Origin: Bauldia sp965232525
GTDB lineage: Bacteria > Pseudomonadota > Alphaproteobacteria > Rhizobiales > Kaistiaceae
DNA: 64,000 nt
Direction: 5' to 3'
Assembly (NCBI RefSeq): GCF_965232525.1
Contig: NZ_OZ246980.1
Span: 4,154,001 to 4,218,000, forward strand
In this document: positions 32,285-40,751 of the stretch, one piece after another
Position numbering within the stretch: position 1 is the stretch's first letter
Layout: the number at the start of each line of letters is the position of its first letter
The notes under the pieces: generated by a model
Told to the model about the DNA's origin: nothing
Seen by the model: the letters and a program-made list of their open reading frames with translations, nothing else
The model's database searches: none
Program-made: the position numbers and the translations under genes

Positions 32285-33240
32285 ATCCCCCGCGTAATGT
32301 ATCCTCTCCCCTTGTGGGAGAGAGCCTGTCCCCGGCTCGATCGGGGGATAGCGAGGTTTGGCGGCGACGCCGCCCTAGCCGAGCTTGGTGAGGGGTTCTT
32401 CGCAACCGATTACGCCTTTTTGGGTCCCACCCTCACCCGGTTTGCCGAAGCTCGCGTCCGTGCCAAGGCGGACATGGCTTCTCCCGCGGAGATAGGGAGT
32501 GAAGCCCACCTTCCCGCTCATCCCCACGAAGGTGGGGATCCATTCCATCCAGGCAAGGCACATCGGTCTCACTTCCCGCCTCCGGATCAGGCGGCACTAA
32601 GCTCCGCAGGATGAGGGGATGTTCTTTCCCCTTGTCGGACTCCTCTGCGGAAGCCCTCGCCGCGTGCGACCGCCCCTCTCCCCCCTTGCGGAGGAGACGG
32701 CGGAGCTTGGCCTCGCGAAGCGGGCCCTAGCGGAGCCAGAGGGGGGTGCCGGAGCGCTAACCCCGATTGGCGATCGACGCACAACGTAATCGCCGGCGGA
32801 TGCGCCGCTACCCCCCTCCCTGACCCTCCCCCGCAAGGGGGGAGGGAAGCCGGCGTCGGGGCATGCCCCTCTCCCGACAGGGAAGCGGGAAGTGGAGCCC
32901 GAGCCAACGCTGATCCCCCGCCAACACCGCTCATCCAACGGAGTGCTTCCTCTCCCCTTGTCGGACTCCTCTGCGGAAGCCCTCGCCGCGTGCGACCGCA
33001 CCTCTCCCCCCTTGCGGGGGAGACGGCGGAGCTTGGCGCAGCGCAGCGCGCCCTAGCGGAGCCCGAGGGGGGTGAGTTCGCAACGATTGCCCACAGAGCC
33101 CACCGCACGTCGAGGAGCCGCCGAAGGCGGCCTCGCACGCAAGACCGCGGACCGTCCGTGACGGTGTCGTGCGTCTTTCGAGGCTCGCTACGCTCGCACC
33201 CCCGATCAAGTCGGGGGCAGGCTCTCAAGATGAGGTCGTT
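32285..33240. repeat. Field of intergenic repeats with a 124-base near-duplicate
   Basis: No gene is supported. Two nearly identical copies lie at 32626-32749 and 32951-33074 (shared CCCCTTGTCGGACTCCTCTG, GCCGCGTGCGACCG and GGAGACGGCGGAGCTTGGC). Other elements: ATCCCCAC-GAAG-GTGGGGAT (32520-32539) and a CCCCCGAT...ATCGGGGG-like pair near 33199-33222. Open frames across this stretch are by-products of the GC-rich repeats. The remainder to 33443 shows nothing clear. Confidence 0.7.
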
Positions 33241-33443
33241 GGCATGCCTTCAAAGGCTGAAGGGCATGGGGCGGACGTCGCGCCCATGTTCAAGCAACTG
33301 GCACCGGTGCGATCCGAAAGGTCCGTCTCCGCGGACGGCGGCAAGCCGCCCCGGCGAGACGCTTATATTCACCGAATACTATTTGCCGGGAAGCCCCGGC
33401 CGCATACGTCGACACCGTTATCCGCGCCGGCTACGCCCAATAC

Positions 33444-33785
33444 TCAGCATGTCACCTCAGCTTTCAAATCGTAAACGACGTTCGGAAAGCCAGTTATACA
33501 ATAGCATTGACGGTATTTCGACGTGTTATGCCCACGTTTACACTTCATATCTTCGGGTGCCTGGCCAATCACCGCGCATTCTATTCCCTTTGGTTTTGTG
33601 TTGGATGACGGAGTACCACAAAATCCATTGACCCTCGTTTCCTCGACGCTTCTTGGATACTCTTGGCCGCATTGTCCACCTGCATGAGCGGGGCAATAGA
33701 ATAGCCAAGTGGTGGTGTCACCCAATGCGGTGCCGGGGATGAGTATGACGAGAAAAGCGGCAACCTTCACGACCTTAGAAGCCAA
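33444..33785 (-). CDS. Small secreted eight-cysteine protein
   Basis: A 113-residue exported protein of unknown family. The start is a TTG at 33783-33785, supported by AAAGGA seven bases upstream and by a good signal peptide (ASKVVKVAAFLVILIPGTALG). The mature chain holds eight Cys (FYC, GQC, FCG, IEC, MKC, QCYC, VTC), consistent with four disulfides, and ends in Cys. The region is AT-richer than its surroundings, hinting at transfer. A small disulfide-rich secreted protein could be a toxin-like, inhibitor or adhesion molecule; nothing around it decides. Confidence 0.65.
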   Translation of the reverse strand: MASKVVKVAAFLVILIPGTALGDTTTWLFYCPAHAGGQCGQEYPRSVEETRVNGFCGTPSSNTKPKGIECAVIGQAPEDMKCKRGHNTSKYRQCYCITGFPNVVYDLKAEVTC

Positions 33786-33979
33786 TTCGGTTTCCTTTCA
33801 GATTCCAGCTTTTGTTAGGATACCCGGAATTATGCCAAGTTTCATTACGAATCGGACTGGTCAGACTGACGCCGTCGGCATCGGGTCTGTTACGGTGGCA
33901 AGGCGGGTTTCGGTTCAGCGCGTTGATGAGATGGAAACCGCCTAAAGCTGCTCGCCCCTTCCTTCGATCTCCGACCGGC

Positions 33980-34915
33980 TCAAGAGGAGCGTGCGCGTGG
34001 GCGGTGCCAGCCGCGGGCTGCTGACGCCAGCGACCGGCCATCGCGCAGCATCGCCTCGACTGGCTTGGTGAAGGCGTTGCCCTCGGCGCCGTGGAGGATC
34101 AGTGGCGGCAGGATGCGCGGGCTCGCCCGGCGGCCCTTGACCGCCCGCGCCAGAATCCGATGCGCCGGTTCGTCGGGACGTGGATGGATCGGCAACAGAT
34201 CGAGCGCACCGAACCGGCGGCCGACAGCGGCGATCAGCTCCGCCAGTCCGGCGGCCGGGAAGACAATGGTGACGCCACCCCGCACCTTGAGCACCGACGC
34301 GGCGGCCCTCAGCCACGAGTCGAGCCCGCCGGCCCCGAGCACATGGGCATCGGCCCGCGCCCTGGCCGGCGACCGGGTGCCGCTGGCGCCGGCGTAGAAG
34401 GGCGGGTTCAACAGAACGTGATCGGCAAGGTCGCGCCCCATGCCGGCTTCCACCCGTTCCGCCTCCGGCGCGGCGATGTCGGCGGCGACGATCCGCACCC
34501 GGTCGGCAAAGCTCTGGTTGGCCGGTCGGGCAAGTCCGGCGCGGGCACAGGCGACCGCTTCGGCGTCCCGCTCGACCAGCACGATGCGGGCACGGCGGCA
34601 GCGGGCGGCGGCGCAGAAACCGGCGACCCCGACCCCGGCGCCGAGATCGACCACGGTGCCGGAGATGCGGCCGTCGAGGGAGGCGGCGAGCAGCACCGCT
34701 TCGAGCCCGGCCCGGTGGTGACCGCGCGCCGGCTGGACCGCCTCGACCCGGCCGCCGAGAAAGGCGTCGACGGTGATATCTGGCGGCATGTCCCCGGGCG
34801 CCGAAGCGTCGCGCTCGACACCCGCGTGGCGCGACGTCGCCATCGGTGTCGGGCCGGTGTCGGTGGGCGTCGAGACCGGTGTCGGAGGGGTGTCGGACGG
34901 CGTCGGCCGTGTCAT
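33980..34915 (-). CDS. tRNA1(Val) adenine N6-methyltransferase family (TrmN6-like)
   Basis: A 311-residue SAM-dependent methyltransferase. After about 45 Pro/Thr-rich residues come ITVDAFLGGRVEAVQPARGHHRAGLEAVLLAAS, the SAM-binding VVDLGAGVGVAGFCAAAR, and the N6-adenine catalytic motif NPPFYA. C-terminal blocks GGVTIVFPAAGLAELI and ILPPLILHG also fit TrmN6, which modifies A37 of tRNA1(Val). It overlaps the DUF2007 gene by four bases (ATGA), so the two are coupled. Confidence 0.85.
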   Translation of the reverse strand: MTRPTPSDTPPTPVSTPTDTGPTPMATSRHAGVERDASAPGDMPPDITVDAFLGGRVEAVQPARGHHRAGLEAVLLAASLDGRISGTVVDLGAGVGVAGFCAAARCRRARIVLVERDAEAVACARAGLARPANQSFADRVRIVAADIAAPEAERVEAGMGRDLADHVLLNPPFYAGASGTRSPARARADAHVLGAGGLDSWLRAAASVLKVRGGVTIVFPAAGLAELIAAVGRRFGALDLLPIHPRPDEPAHRILARAVKGRRASPRILPPLILHGAEGNAFTKPVEAMLRDGRSLASAARGWHRPRARSS

Positions 34916-35148
34916 TCGCTCGGCTTCGGTTTCTCCAGTTCGCCGCCGATATCGGCTTCGGTCAAAATCCGCCGGGCGGCGTCAACCCGTTCTGTCGGCA
35001 CGAGAATTCGCCGTGGCAGCACCCCGATCGAGCCTTCGATCACGCTCATGTTCTGGTCGACGACCAGCGCCTCGATTCCGGCGTCCCTGAGCAATGCCTC
35101 GACAAACGAAATCAGGACTAAGTCATTGGTTCTTATGATCTCTTCCAT
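34912..35148 (-). CDS. DUF2007-domain protein
   Basis: A 78-residue protein: MEEIIRTNDLVLISFVEALLRDAGIEALVVDQNMSVIEGSIGVLPRRILVPTERVDAARRIL, the compact domain known as DUF2007 (putative signal-transducing). The ATG at 35148 is taken; a GTG at 35157 is possible. Its stop overlaps the start of the methyltransferase gene. Divergent from the polyprenyl synthase gene. Confidence 0.85.
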   Translation of the reverse strand: MEEIIRTNDLVLISFVEALLRDAGIEALVVDQNMSVIEGSIGVLPRRILVPTERVDAARRILTEADIGGELEKPKPSE

Positions 35149-35312
35149 GCGGCTCACACGTTTTCAGGGGCCGGATCGGCGGTGTCCATGACATTAAGGA
35201 GCGAATCGCGCCCCGACAATCCGTCGCAATCCCCGACCCCGGCTTTCGCGCTAGATTTGAACAGGTTAGCCGGGACGCCTATGGTCGGAGCCGGCAAACA
35301 GAGAGGTGTCCG

Positions 35313-36332
35313 GTGGGCGTGATCGTTCCCCTTCAGGGCGGCAACAGGGACGAGCGGGCGAGTATCGCGCCGCTGGTCGATTTGACTGCGGCATCAATGG
35401 CTTCGGTCAACGATATCATCCTCGATCGGGCCGGCTCGAACGTCGAGATGATCCCCGAGGTCGCCCGCCACCTGATCGATTCCGGCGGCAAGCGTTTGCG
35501 CCCGATGCTCACAATAGCCGCAGCCGGCATGTGCGGCTACAACGGCGTCGGCCACGTCAAGCTCGCGGCCAGCGTCGAGTTCATGCACACCGCCACCTTG
35601 CTCCACGACGATGTTGTCGACGAAAGCGACCTGCGCCGCGGCAAGGCTGCGGCCCGCCTCGTCTGGGGCAATCAGGCGAGCGTTCTGGTCGGCGATTTCC
35701 TGCTCGGCCAGGCGTTCAAGATGATGGTCGAAGTCGGCTCCCTCGACAGCCTGGAAATCCTCTCAAACGCCGCGGCGATCATCGCCGAAGGCGAAGTGAT
35801 GCAGCTCGCCGCGGCCAAGAACACCGCAACGACCGAGGACGAGTATCTCGCGGTCATCCAGGCGAAGACGGCCGCGCTGTTTTCGGCGGCCGCCGAGGTC
35901 GGGCCGACCATCGCCGATCGCGACCGGACCGAGCGTGCGGCTTTCCGCTCCTATGGTACCAATCTCGGCCTCGCCTTTCAGTTGATCGACGACGCGCTCG
36001 ACTATGGCGGCAACGCCTCAGACCTCGGCAAGCAGGTCGGGGACGATTTCCGCGAAGGCAAGGTCACGCTCCCGGTGGTGCTCGCCTACCGGAGGGGGTC
36101 CGATGAGGAACGGGCGTTCTGGCAGCGGGTCATCGTTGAGGGAAAGATCAGCGACGGCGACCTGGAAACCGCCGTGGCGCTGATGCGCCGCTACGATGCG
36201 ATCGACGACACCGTAGAGCGCGCGCGCCATTTTGGCGCCGTCGCCAGGGATGCCCTCGCACCCTTCCCGGACTCAGAATACCGTTCCGCCCTTCTCGAAG
36301 CAGTTGACTTCTGCATCGAGCGCGCGCACTGA
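35313..36332 (+). CDS. ispB: Polyprenyl diphosphate synthase (octaprenyl/decaprenyl type)
   Basis: A 339-residue trans-prenyltransferase that builds the side chain of ubiquinone. First Asp-rich motif: LLHDDVVDESDLRRG; second: QLIDDALDYGG; the upstream SGGKRLRPML block is standard. The GTG at 35313 is supported by GAGAGG seven bases upstream. The chain length (octa- or decaprenyl) cannot be read from sequence by eye. It is followed by a TPR gene and ispE, another isoprenoid gene. Confidence 0.93.
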   Translation: MGVIVPLQGGNRDERASIAPLVDLTAASMASVNDIILDRAGSNVEMIPEVARHLIDSGGKRLRPMLTIAAAGMCGYNGVGHVKLAASVEFMHTATLLHDDVVDESDLRRGKAAARLVWGNQASVLVGDFLLGQAFKMMVEVGSLDSLEILSNAAAIIAEGEVMQLAAAKNTATTEDEYLAVIQAKTAALFSAAAEVGPTIADRDRTERAAFRSYGTNLGLAFQLIDDALDYGGNASDLGKQVGDDFREGKVTLPVVLAYRRGSDEERAFWQRVIVEGKISDGDLETAVALMRRYDAIDDTVERARHFGAVARDALAPFPDSEYRSALLEAVDFCIERAH

Positions 36333-36425
36333 GCGCCGGGTTTCAGCGACGCTTGCCGAACACCCAGAAAACCGCCATCTTGTCCGCCGTGGGCGCCGCC
36401 TGGCTGAAGCCATAAACGGATACCA

Positions 36426-38138
36426 ATGACTGTCAGACACCTCCTGAGCACGACCATTCTCGCGGCCGGACTGGCCCTTGCCGGCGGCCCGGCGGCTGCC
36501 GAGACCGTCAACCCGCGGCAGAGCGGTGGCATATTCGCACCTTCGCTGGCGGGCAGCTACCTCGCCGGGCGCAGCGCCGATTCGGCCCGCGACCTCAAGT
36601 CGGCCGCGGCGTATTTCACCGCGGCGCTGGAAGCCGACCCGGACAACTCGATCCTTCTCGACCGGGTCCTGATTCTCCAGATCGCGAATGGCGATATCGA
36701 CTCCGCCCTCAGCTATGCCGAACGGCTCGTGGATGTCGATCCGCGGAACCCGACCGCGCGGCTCCTGCGCGGAATCGAGGCCATCGAGAAAGGGGCACTC
36801 GGCCGAGCGGAAGTTGAGATATCGGAAACGGCGCGCGCACCGCTCAGCGACATCACAGGCGCTCTCCTGACGGCGTGGGCGGTATTCGGCTCGGGCGAAA
36901 CCGAAGCCGCGCTCGACATTATCAACGACGTTACCGGACCGCGGTGGTTCGACCCGTTTAAGGCCTTTCATACCGCGCTGATCGCCGATCTCGCCGGGCG
37001 GGACGATCTTGCAGTCGGCGCCATCAGCGATGCTGCGCGCACGGCCGGATCGACGCTCCGGGTCGCGGAAGCCTACGCGCGTATACTCGCCCGCGTCGGC
37101 CAGCGAGATGAGGCTACCGCGGCACTCGACCAGTTTCTGGAGAGGCAGCCCGACCATCCGATCATCGGTGACCTCGCCGCCCGGATCGCCCGCGGCGACG
37201 AACTGGAGCCCATGGTCGGGTCGACGATCGATGGCGCCGCCGAAGTCCTGTACGGATTGGGGTCGCTGATCGGATCCGACGGCGCCGTCGAGCTCGCAGC
37301 GGCCTACCTGCAGCTCTCGCTCTACCTGAAGCCGGAATCCCATCTGACCACCCTCAGCCTCGCGGACCAGTTCGCTGGCGCGGAACGATGCGAGGACGCT
37401 AACGCCGTCTACGATCGAATCCCCAGGACCTCGAGCCTGCGGCGCAACGCCGATGTCCAGACCGCCCTCTGCCACGACTTCCTGGACAACCCGGAGGCGG
37501 CGATCAGCCTGCTTGAGCCTCTGGTTGCCGACGAGCCGGACGATCTGACCCTGGTGACGGCTCTCGGGAGCATCATGCGCGGTCGCGAGCGCTTCGAAGA
37601 GGCGGTGGACATCTACGGCAAGGGCATCGACACGATCGAAGAAGTCGTGGATTCCCACTGGCGGCTTTTCTATTTTCGCGGCATCGCTTACGAGCGTAGC
37701 AAGCAGTGGGAGAGGGCGGAGGCCGACCTCAAAAAGGCGCTCGAACTCAACCCGGATCAGCCACAAGTCCTGAACTATCTCGGCTATTCGTGGATCGACA
37801 TGGGCCGCAATCTCGAGGAAGGCCTGAACATGATCCGCAAGGCGGTCGAGCAACGACCGGACGACGGCTACATCGTCGATAGCCTCGGCTGGGCCTACTA
37901 TCGGCTCGGCCAGTATGAGGAAGCGGTCATCCATCTGGAGCGGGCGGTCGAACTGCGCCCGGAGGACCCGGTGCTGAACGACCACCTCGGCGACGCCTAT
38001 TGGAAGGTCGGCAGGCGGCTGGAGGCAACCTTCCAGTGGAACCACGCCCGCGATCTCGATCCGGAGCCAAAGGACCTCGAAAAGATCGTCCGCAAGCTGG
38101 AGAGCGGCCTAGTCGCTGATGGCGCAAACGGCGGTTGA
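36426..38138 (+). CDS. Exported tetratricopeptide-repeat protein
   Basis: A 570-residue protein with a signal peptide (MTVRHLLSTTILAAGLALAGGPAAAE) and many TPR units; the C-terminal ones are textbook (AEADLKKALELNPDQPQVLNYLGYSWIDMGRNLEEGLNMIRKAVEQRPDDGYIVDSLGWAYYRLGQYEEAVIHLERAVELRPEDPVLNDHLGDAYW). TPRs scaffold protein complexes, here in the periplasm or at the outer membrane. Its 3' end overlaps ispE by 20 bases, so they are co-expressed; this neighbourhood is common in alphaproteobacteria. Confidence 0.9.
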   Translation: MTVRHLLSTTILAAGLALAGGPAAAETVNPRQSGGIFAPSLAGSYLAGRSADSARDLKSAAAYFTAALEADPDNSILLDRVLILQIANGDIDSALSYAERLVDVDPRNPTARLLRGIEAIEKGALGRAEVEISETARAPLSDITGALLTAWAVFGSGETEAALDIINDVTGPRWFDPFKAFHTALIADLAGRDDLAVGAISDAARTAGSTLRVAEAYARILARVGQRDEATAALDQFLERQPDHPIIGDLAARIARGDELEPMVGSTIDGAAEVLYGLGSLIGSDGAVELAAAYLQLSLYLKPESHLTTLSLADQFAGAERCEDANAVYDRIPRTSSLRRNADVQTALCHDFLDNPEAAISLLEPLVADEPDDLTLVTALGSIMRGRERFEEAVDIYGKGIDTIEEVVDSHWRLFYFRGIAYERSKQWERAEADLKKALELNPDQPQVLNYLGYSWIDMGRNLEEGLNMIRKAVEQRPDDGYIVDSLGWAYYRLGQYEEAVIHLERAVELRPEDPVLNDHLGDAYWKVGRRLEATFQWNHARDLDPEPKDLEKIVRKLESGLVADGANGG

Positions 38139-39051
38139 TCCTGTCGCGGTTCTGATTTCGGAAGCCGCCGCCAAGGTCGAGTCGGCGCGCGCCAAACTGA
38201 ACCTCGCGCTGCACGTCCTGGACCGGCGTCCGGATGGATACCACAATCTCGATAGCTTGGTGGTGTTCGCCGATCTTGCCGACCGGGTGACGCTCTATCC
38301 CGAGGAGCCGGGCATGATCGGGCTGAGGATCGACGGTCCTTTTGCCGAAGAGTTGCGCGCTGCGAGCCCACCGGAAGACAATTTGGTTTTCACCGTCGCC
38401 AAGGGCATGGCCGAAGCGTTCGCCGCCGATGTGCAGGGCGGACTGGGATTGCAGCTCGAAAAGCACCTGCCGATCGCCGCGGGCCTCGGCGGCGGGTCCG
38501 CCGACGCCGCCGCTGCCCTGCGGTTGCTCAATCGCGCCTGGCATCTCGGCATCCCCGCTCAAGAACTTGCCAGTATCGGCTTCTCGCTAGGGGCTGACAT
38601 CCCGGTTTGCCTTTTGTCGCGGCCCGCCCGGCTGCGCGGCCGGGGCGACGACCTGCTTCCTGTCAACGGACTCCCGGCCCTGCCCATCGTTCTGGTGAAC
38701 CCGCGCGTTCCGCTCTCTACGCGGGACGTGTTTCGACGGCTTCAGCCGGCCGCGCGCGAGCCGATGCCGGCCCTGCCCAACTCGATCGCGACGCCGATGG
38801 AACTGGTGTTCTGGCTGAGGCGGACGCGCAACGACCTGTTCCCGCAGGCCGTTGCCATCGTGCCGCCAGTCGAGACTGCTTTGCGCGCGGTCGCCAACGA
38901 CCCGGACTGTGTGTTCGCAAGAATGTCCGGGTCCGGGCCGACGGTTTTTGGTATCTTCATGTCGGACGAAACCGCCGTGCGGGCGGCTGCCCGACTGCGG
39001 GCGGCCGAACCGTCCTGGTGGGTGATGGCGACGCAAACTGCCGGCTCGTGA
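38119..39051 (+). CDS. ispE: 4-diphosphocytidyl-2-C-methyl-D-erythritol kinase
   Basis: GHMP kinase of 310 residues, the fourth step of the MEP isoprenoid pathway. The substrate motif is AKLNLALHVLDRRPDGYHNLDSL, the ATP loop is LPIAAGLGGGSADAAAALRLLN, and the third motif ARMSGSGPTVFGIF is near the C-terminus. Its start lies inside the TPR gene. Length matches the family. Confidence 0.95.
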   Translation: MAQTAVDPVAVLISEAAAKVESARAKLNLALHVLDRRPDGYHNLDSLVVFADLADRVTLYPEEPGMIGLRIDGPFAEELRAASPPEDNLVFTVAKGMAEAFAADVQGGLGLQLEKHLPIAAGLGGGSADAAAALRLLNRAWHLGIPAQELASIGFSLGADIPVCLLSRPARLRGRGDDLLPVNGLPALPIVLVNPRVPLSTRDVFRRLQPAAREPMPALPNSIATPMELVFWLRRTRNDLFPQAVAIVPPVETALRAVANDPDCVFARMSGSGPTVFGIFMSDETAVRAAARLRAAEPSWWVMATQTAGS

Positions 39052-39078
39052 CGCCACCGGCGCTAGGGGAAACGGACC

Positions 39079-39639
39079 ATGAGCGACACTGCAGACGTGC
39101 CCTTCGTTCCTGTACGCTTCGCCGTCCTGGCCATTTCAGACACCAGAACGATCGAGGACGACCGCTCCGGGGCGACGCTTGCCGACAGAATCTCCGACGC
39201 TGGTCATGTGCTGTCCCGGCGCGAAATCGTCCAGGACGAAATCGCCGCGATCCGGTCCGTGCTCCAGCGCTGGATCGCCGACGACACCGTCGATGCGATC
39301 GTCACCACCGGCGGTACAGGGCTCACCGGGCGCGACGTCACCATCGAGGCCGCCGAACCCCTGTTCGACAAGCACATGGACGGGTTCGCCGCGGTGTTCC
39401 ACATCATCAGCTACGGCACCATCGGCACCTCGACCGTGCAGTCCCGCGCGACCGCGGGCGTCGCCGGCGAGACGTTCGTCTTCTGCCTGCCGGGATCGCC
39501 GGGAGCGTGCCGGGACGCTTGGGACGGCATCCTGGCGCCGCAGTTCGACTATCGCCACGCGCCGTGCAACTTCGTCGAGATCATGCCACGGCTCGACGAG
39601 CACCTAAAGCGCGGCAAGCTGCGGCAGGCCGACGTCTGA
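39079..39639 (+). CDS. moaB: Molybdenum cofactor biosynthesis protein MoaB
   Basis: A 186-residue MoaB/Mog-type protein involved in adenylating molybdopterin. Motifs: FAVLAISDTRTIEDDRSGATLADRI, AIVTTGGTGLTGRDVTIEA and VFCLPGSPGACRDAW. It follows ispE by 27 bases on the same strand. Confidence 0.94.
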   Translation: MSDTADVPFVPVRFAVLAISDTRTIEDDRSGATLADRISDAGHVLSRREIVQDEIAAIRSVLQRWIADDTVDAIVTTGGTGLTGRDVTIEAAEPLFDKHMDGFAAVFHIISYGTIGTSTVQSRATAGVAGETFVFCLPGSPGACRDAWDGILAPQFDYRHAPCNFVEIMPRLDEHLKRGKLRQADV

Positions 39640-39672
39640 AGGCCGGCGACGCGACGGGTCGGATAGGGCCCG

Positions 39673-40557
39673 CTAGCAGCCGCGAGACGACAAAGCCGCC
39701 GCGTCCGTTGCATCGGTGCCTGCCACTTGGGACGCGGTCACCTGGGTCCCAGCCTCCAGGATCCGAGTCAGCGCCTCCGTCATTGCGGCTTCGAAAGCCG
39801 GCGTCTGATAGAGGTCGTTGTGTCCTACGTTGGGGATCGTACGATCGAAGACGAGGTTGGCAGCCGCCGTCCGGAAGGCCTCGGTTCGGCGGGGTGGAAT
39901 GATCCTGTCGTTTTCAGCAGCGATAATCGCGACAGGGGTCGTCGCGCCGCGTATGGCATCGGCGGCCGGCATTTGGTGGCGCAACAGCAGCCCAACCGGC
40001 GCCCATGGAAAATGCTCCCGAGCCAAAGCTTCGAGGTTGTCGAACGGGCTGACCAGGATGACGCCGGCAAGCGGCCGACGCGACGCCAGTTCCGCCGCAA
40101 CGCCGGTGCCGATGCTGTAGCCGACCGCAACCACCTGCGCTGGCCCGAGCCGGTCGATAACATCGTCATAGAGGATCGGAGCATCTGCAAGCAGCGCCGC
40201 CGCGCTCGGGCGGCCGGTGCTCGGGCGATAGCCGCGATAATGGAACGTGACCACGTCGCGATCGGGAAACAGCCGATGGAGCAACACAGCCATGCAGGCA
40301 GCGTTCCACGCGTTGCCGCCAAAACCGAGCAACACCACGCGCTCACCGGAGTGTGACGGAGCGGGCGGGATATGAACACCGTAGAGGTGTTCGCCAGCTC
40401 CTGTTTCAACATCCAATGCGACGGCGGATGGTGGTAGCTCCGGCGGCGGTGCGACGAGATAGGCCGGAAACAACATCCGGGTCTGCATGAATGAGAGCAG
40501 CAGGAGGACCGCGCCGAACACGACGACCAGAACGAGCGCGATCTTGATGAACCACAT
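39673..40557 (-). CDS. Membrane-anchored alpha/beta hydrolase
   Basis: A 294-residue hydrolase with an N-terminal membrane anchor (MWFIKIALVLVVVFGAVLLLLSF). Oxyanion region VVLLGFGGNAWN, nucleophile elbow VVAVGYSIGTGVAAELASRR (Ser in GYSIG), acid Asp region VAIIAAENDRIIPPRRTEAF and the final His in IPNVGHNDLYQ. It resembles BEM46/YfhR-type hydrolases; the substrate is unknown. It is convergent with moaB. Confidence 0.9.
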   Translation of the reverse strand: MWFIKIALVLVVVFGAVLLLLSFMQTRMLFPAYLVAPPPELPPSAVALDVETGAGEHLYGVHIPPAPSHSGERVVLLGFGGNAWNAACMAVLLHRLFPDRDVVTFHYRGYRPSTGRPSAAALLADAPILYDDVIDRLGPAQVVAVGYSIGTGVAAELASRRPLAGVILVSPFDNLEALAREHFPWAPVGLLLRHQMPAADAIRGATTPVAIIAAENDRIIPPRRTEAFRTAAANLVFDRTIPNVGHNDLYQTPAFEAAMTEALTRILEAGTQVTASQVAGTDATDAAALSSRGC

Positions 40558-40710
40558 GAGAAGGCTTCAGTTCCAGTTTCCACCAATGGTGCAATTCAAA
40601 CAGCCTGTGGCCGTGCGTTCAAATGGCGAGTTCCAATCTTCGTTGGATGGCTTGGTGTCACGGCGCAGTGCTCCCACCGCGCAGCTTCTTGGGATTCAAG
40701 AATTGCAAAT

Positions 40711-40739
40711 TTGTTCTTGATTTGTTCCGCTCATATGCT
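40711..40739 (+). promoter_or_regulatory. SOS (LexA) box within a promoter of the radical SAM gene
   Basis: GTTC-N7-GTTC (40713-40727) is the alphaproteobacterial LexA site. It overlaps a TTGTTC -35 (40711-40716) that is 17 bases from a TATGCT -10 (40734-40739). The start of transcription would be only a few bases before the ATG at 40752. Confidence 0.7.
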
Positions 40740-40751
40740 AGGAATCTATTC

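Noticed and set aside
32597..33228. Several overlapping frames of 100-210 codons in the repeat field
   Set aside because: They read through GC-rich repeats, share near-identical translations from the duplicated 124-base unit and lack any domain.
36273..38045. Minus-strand 590-codon frame opposite the TPR gene
   Set aside because: Antisense of a well-supported TPR protein in high-GC DNA; no domain.
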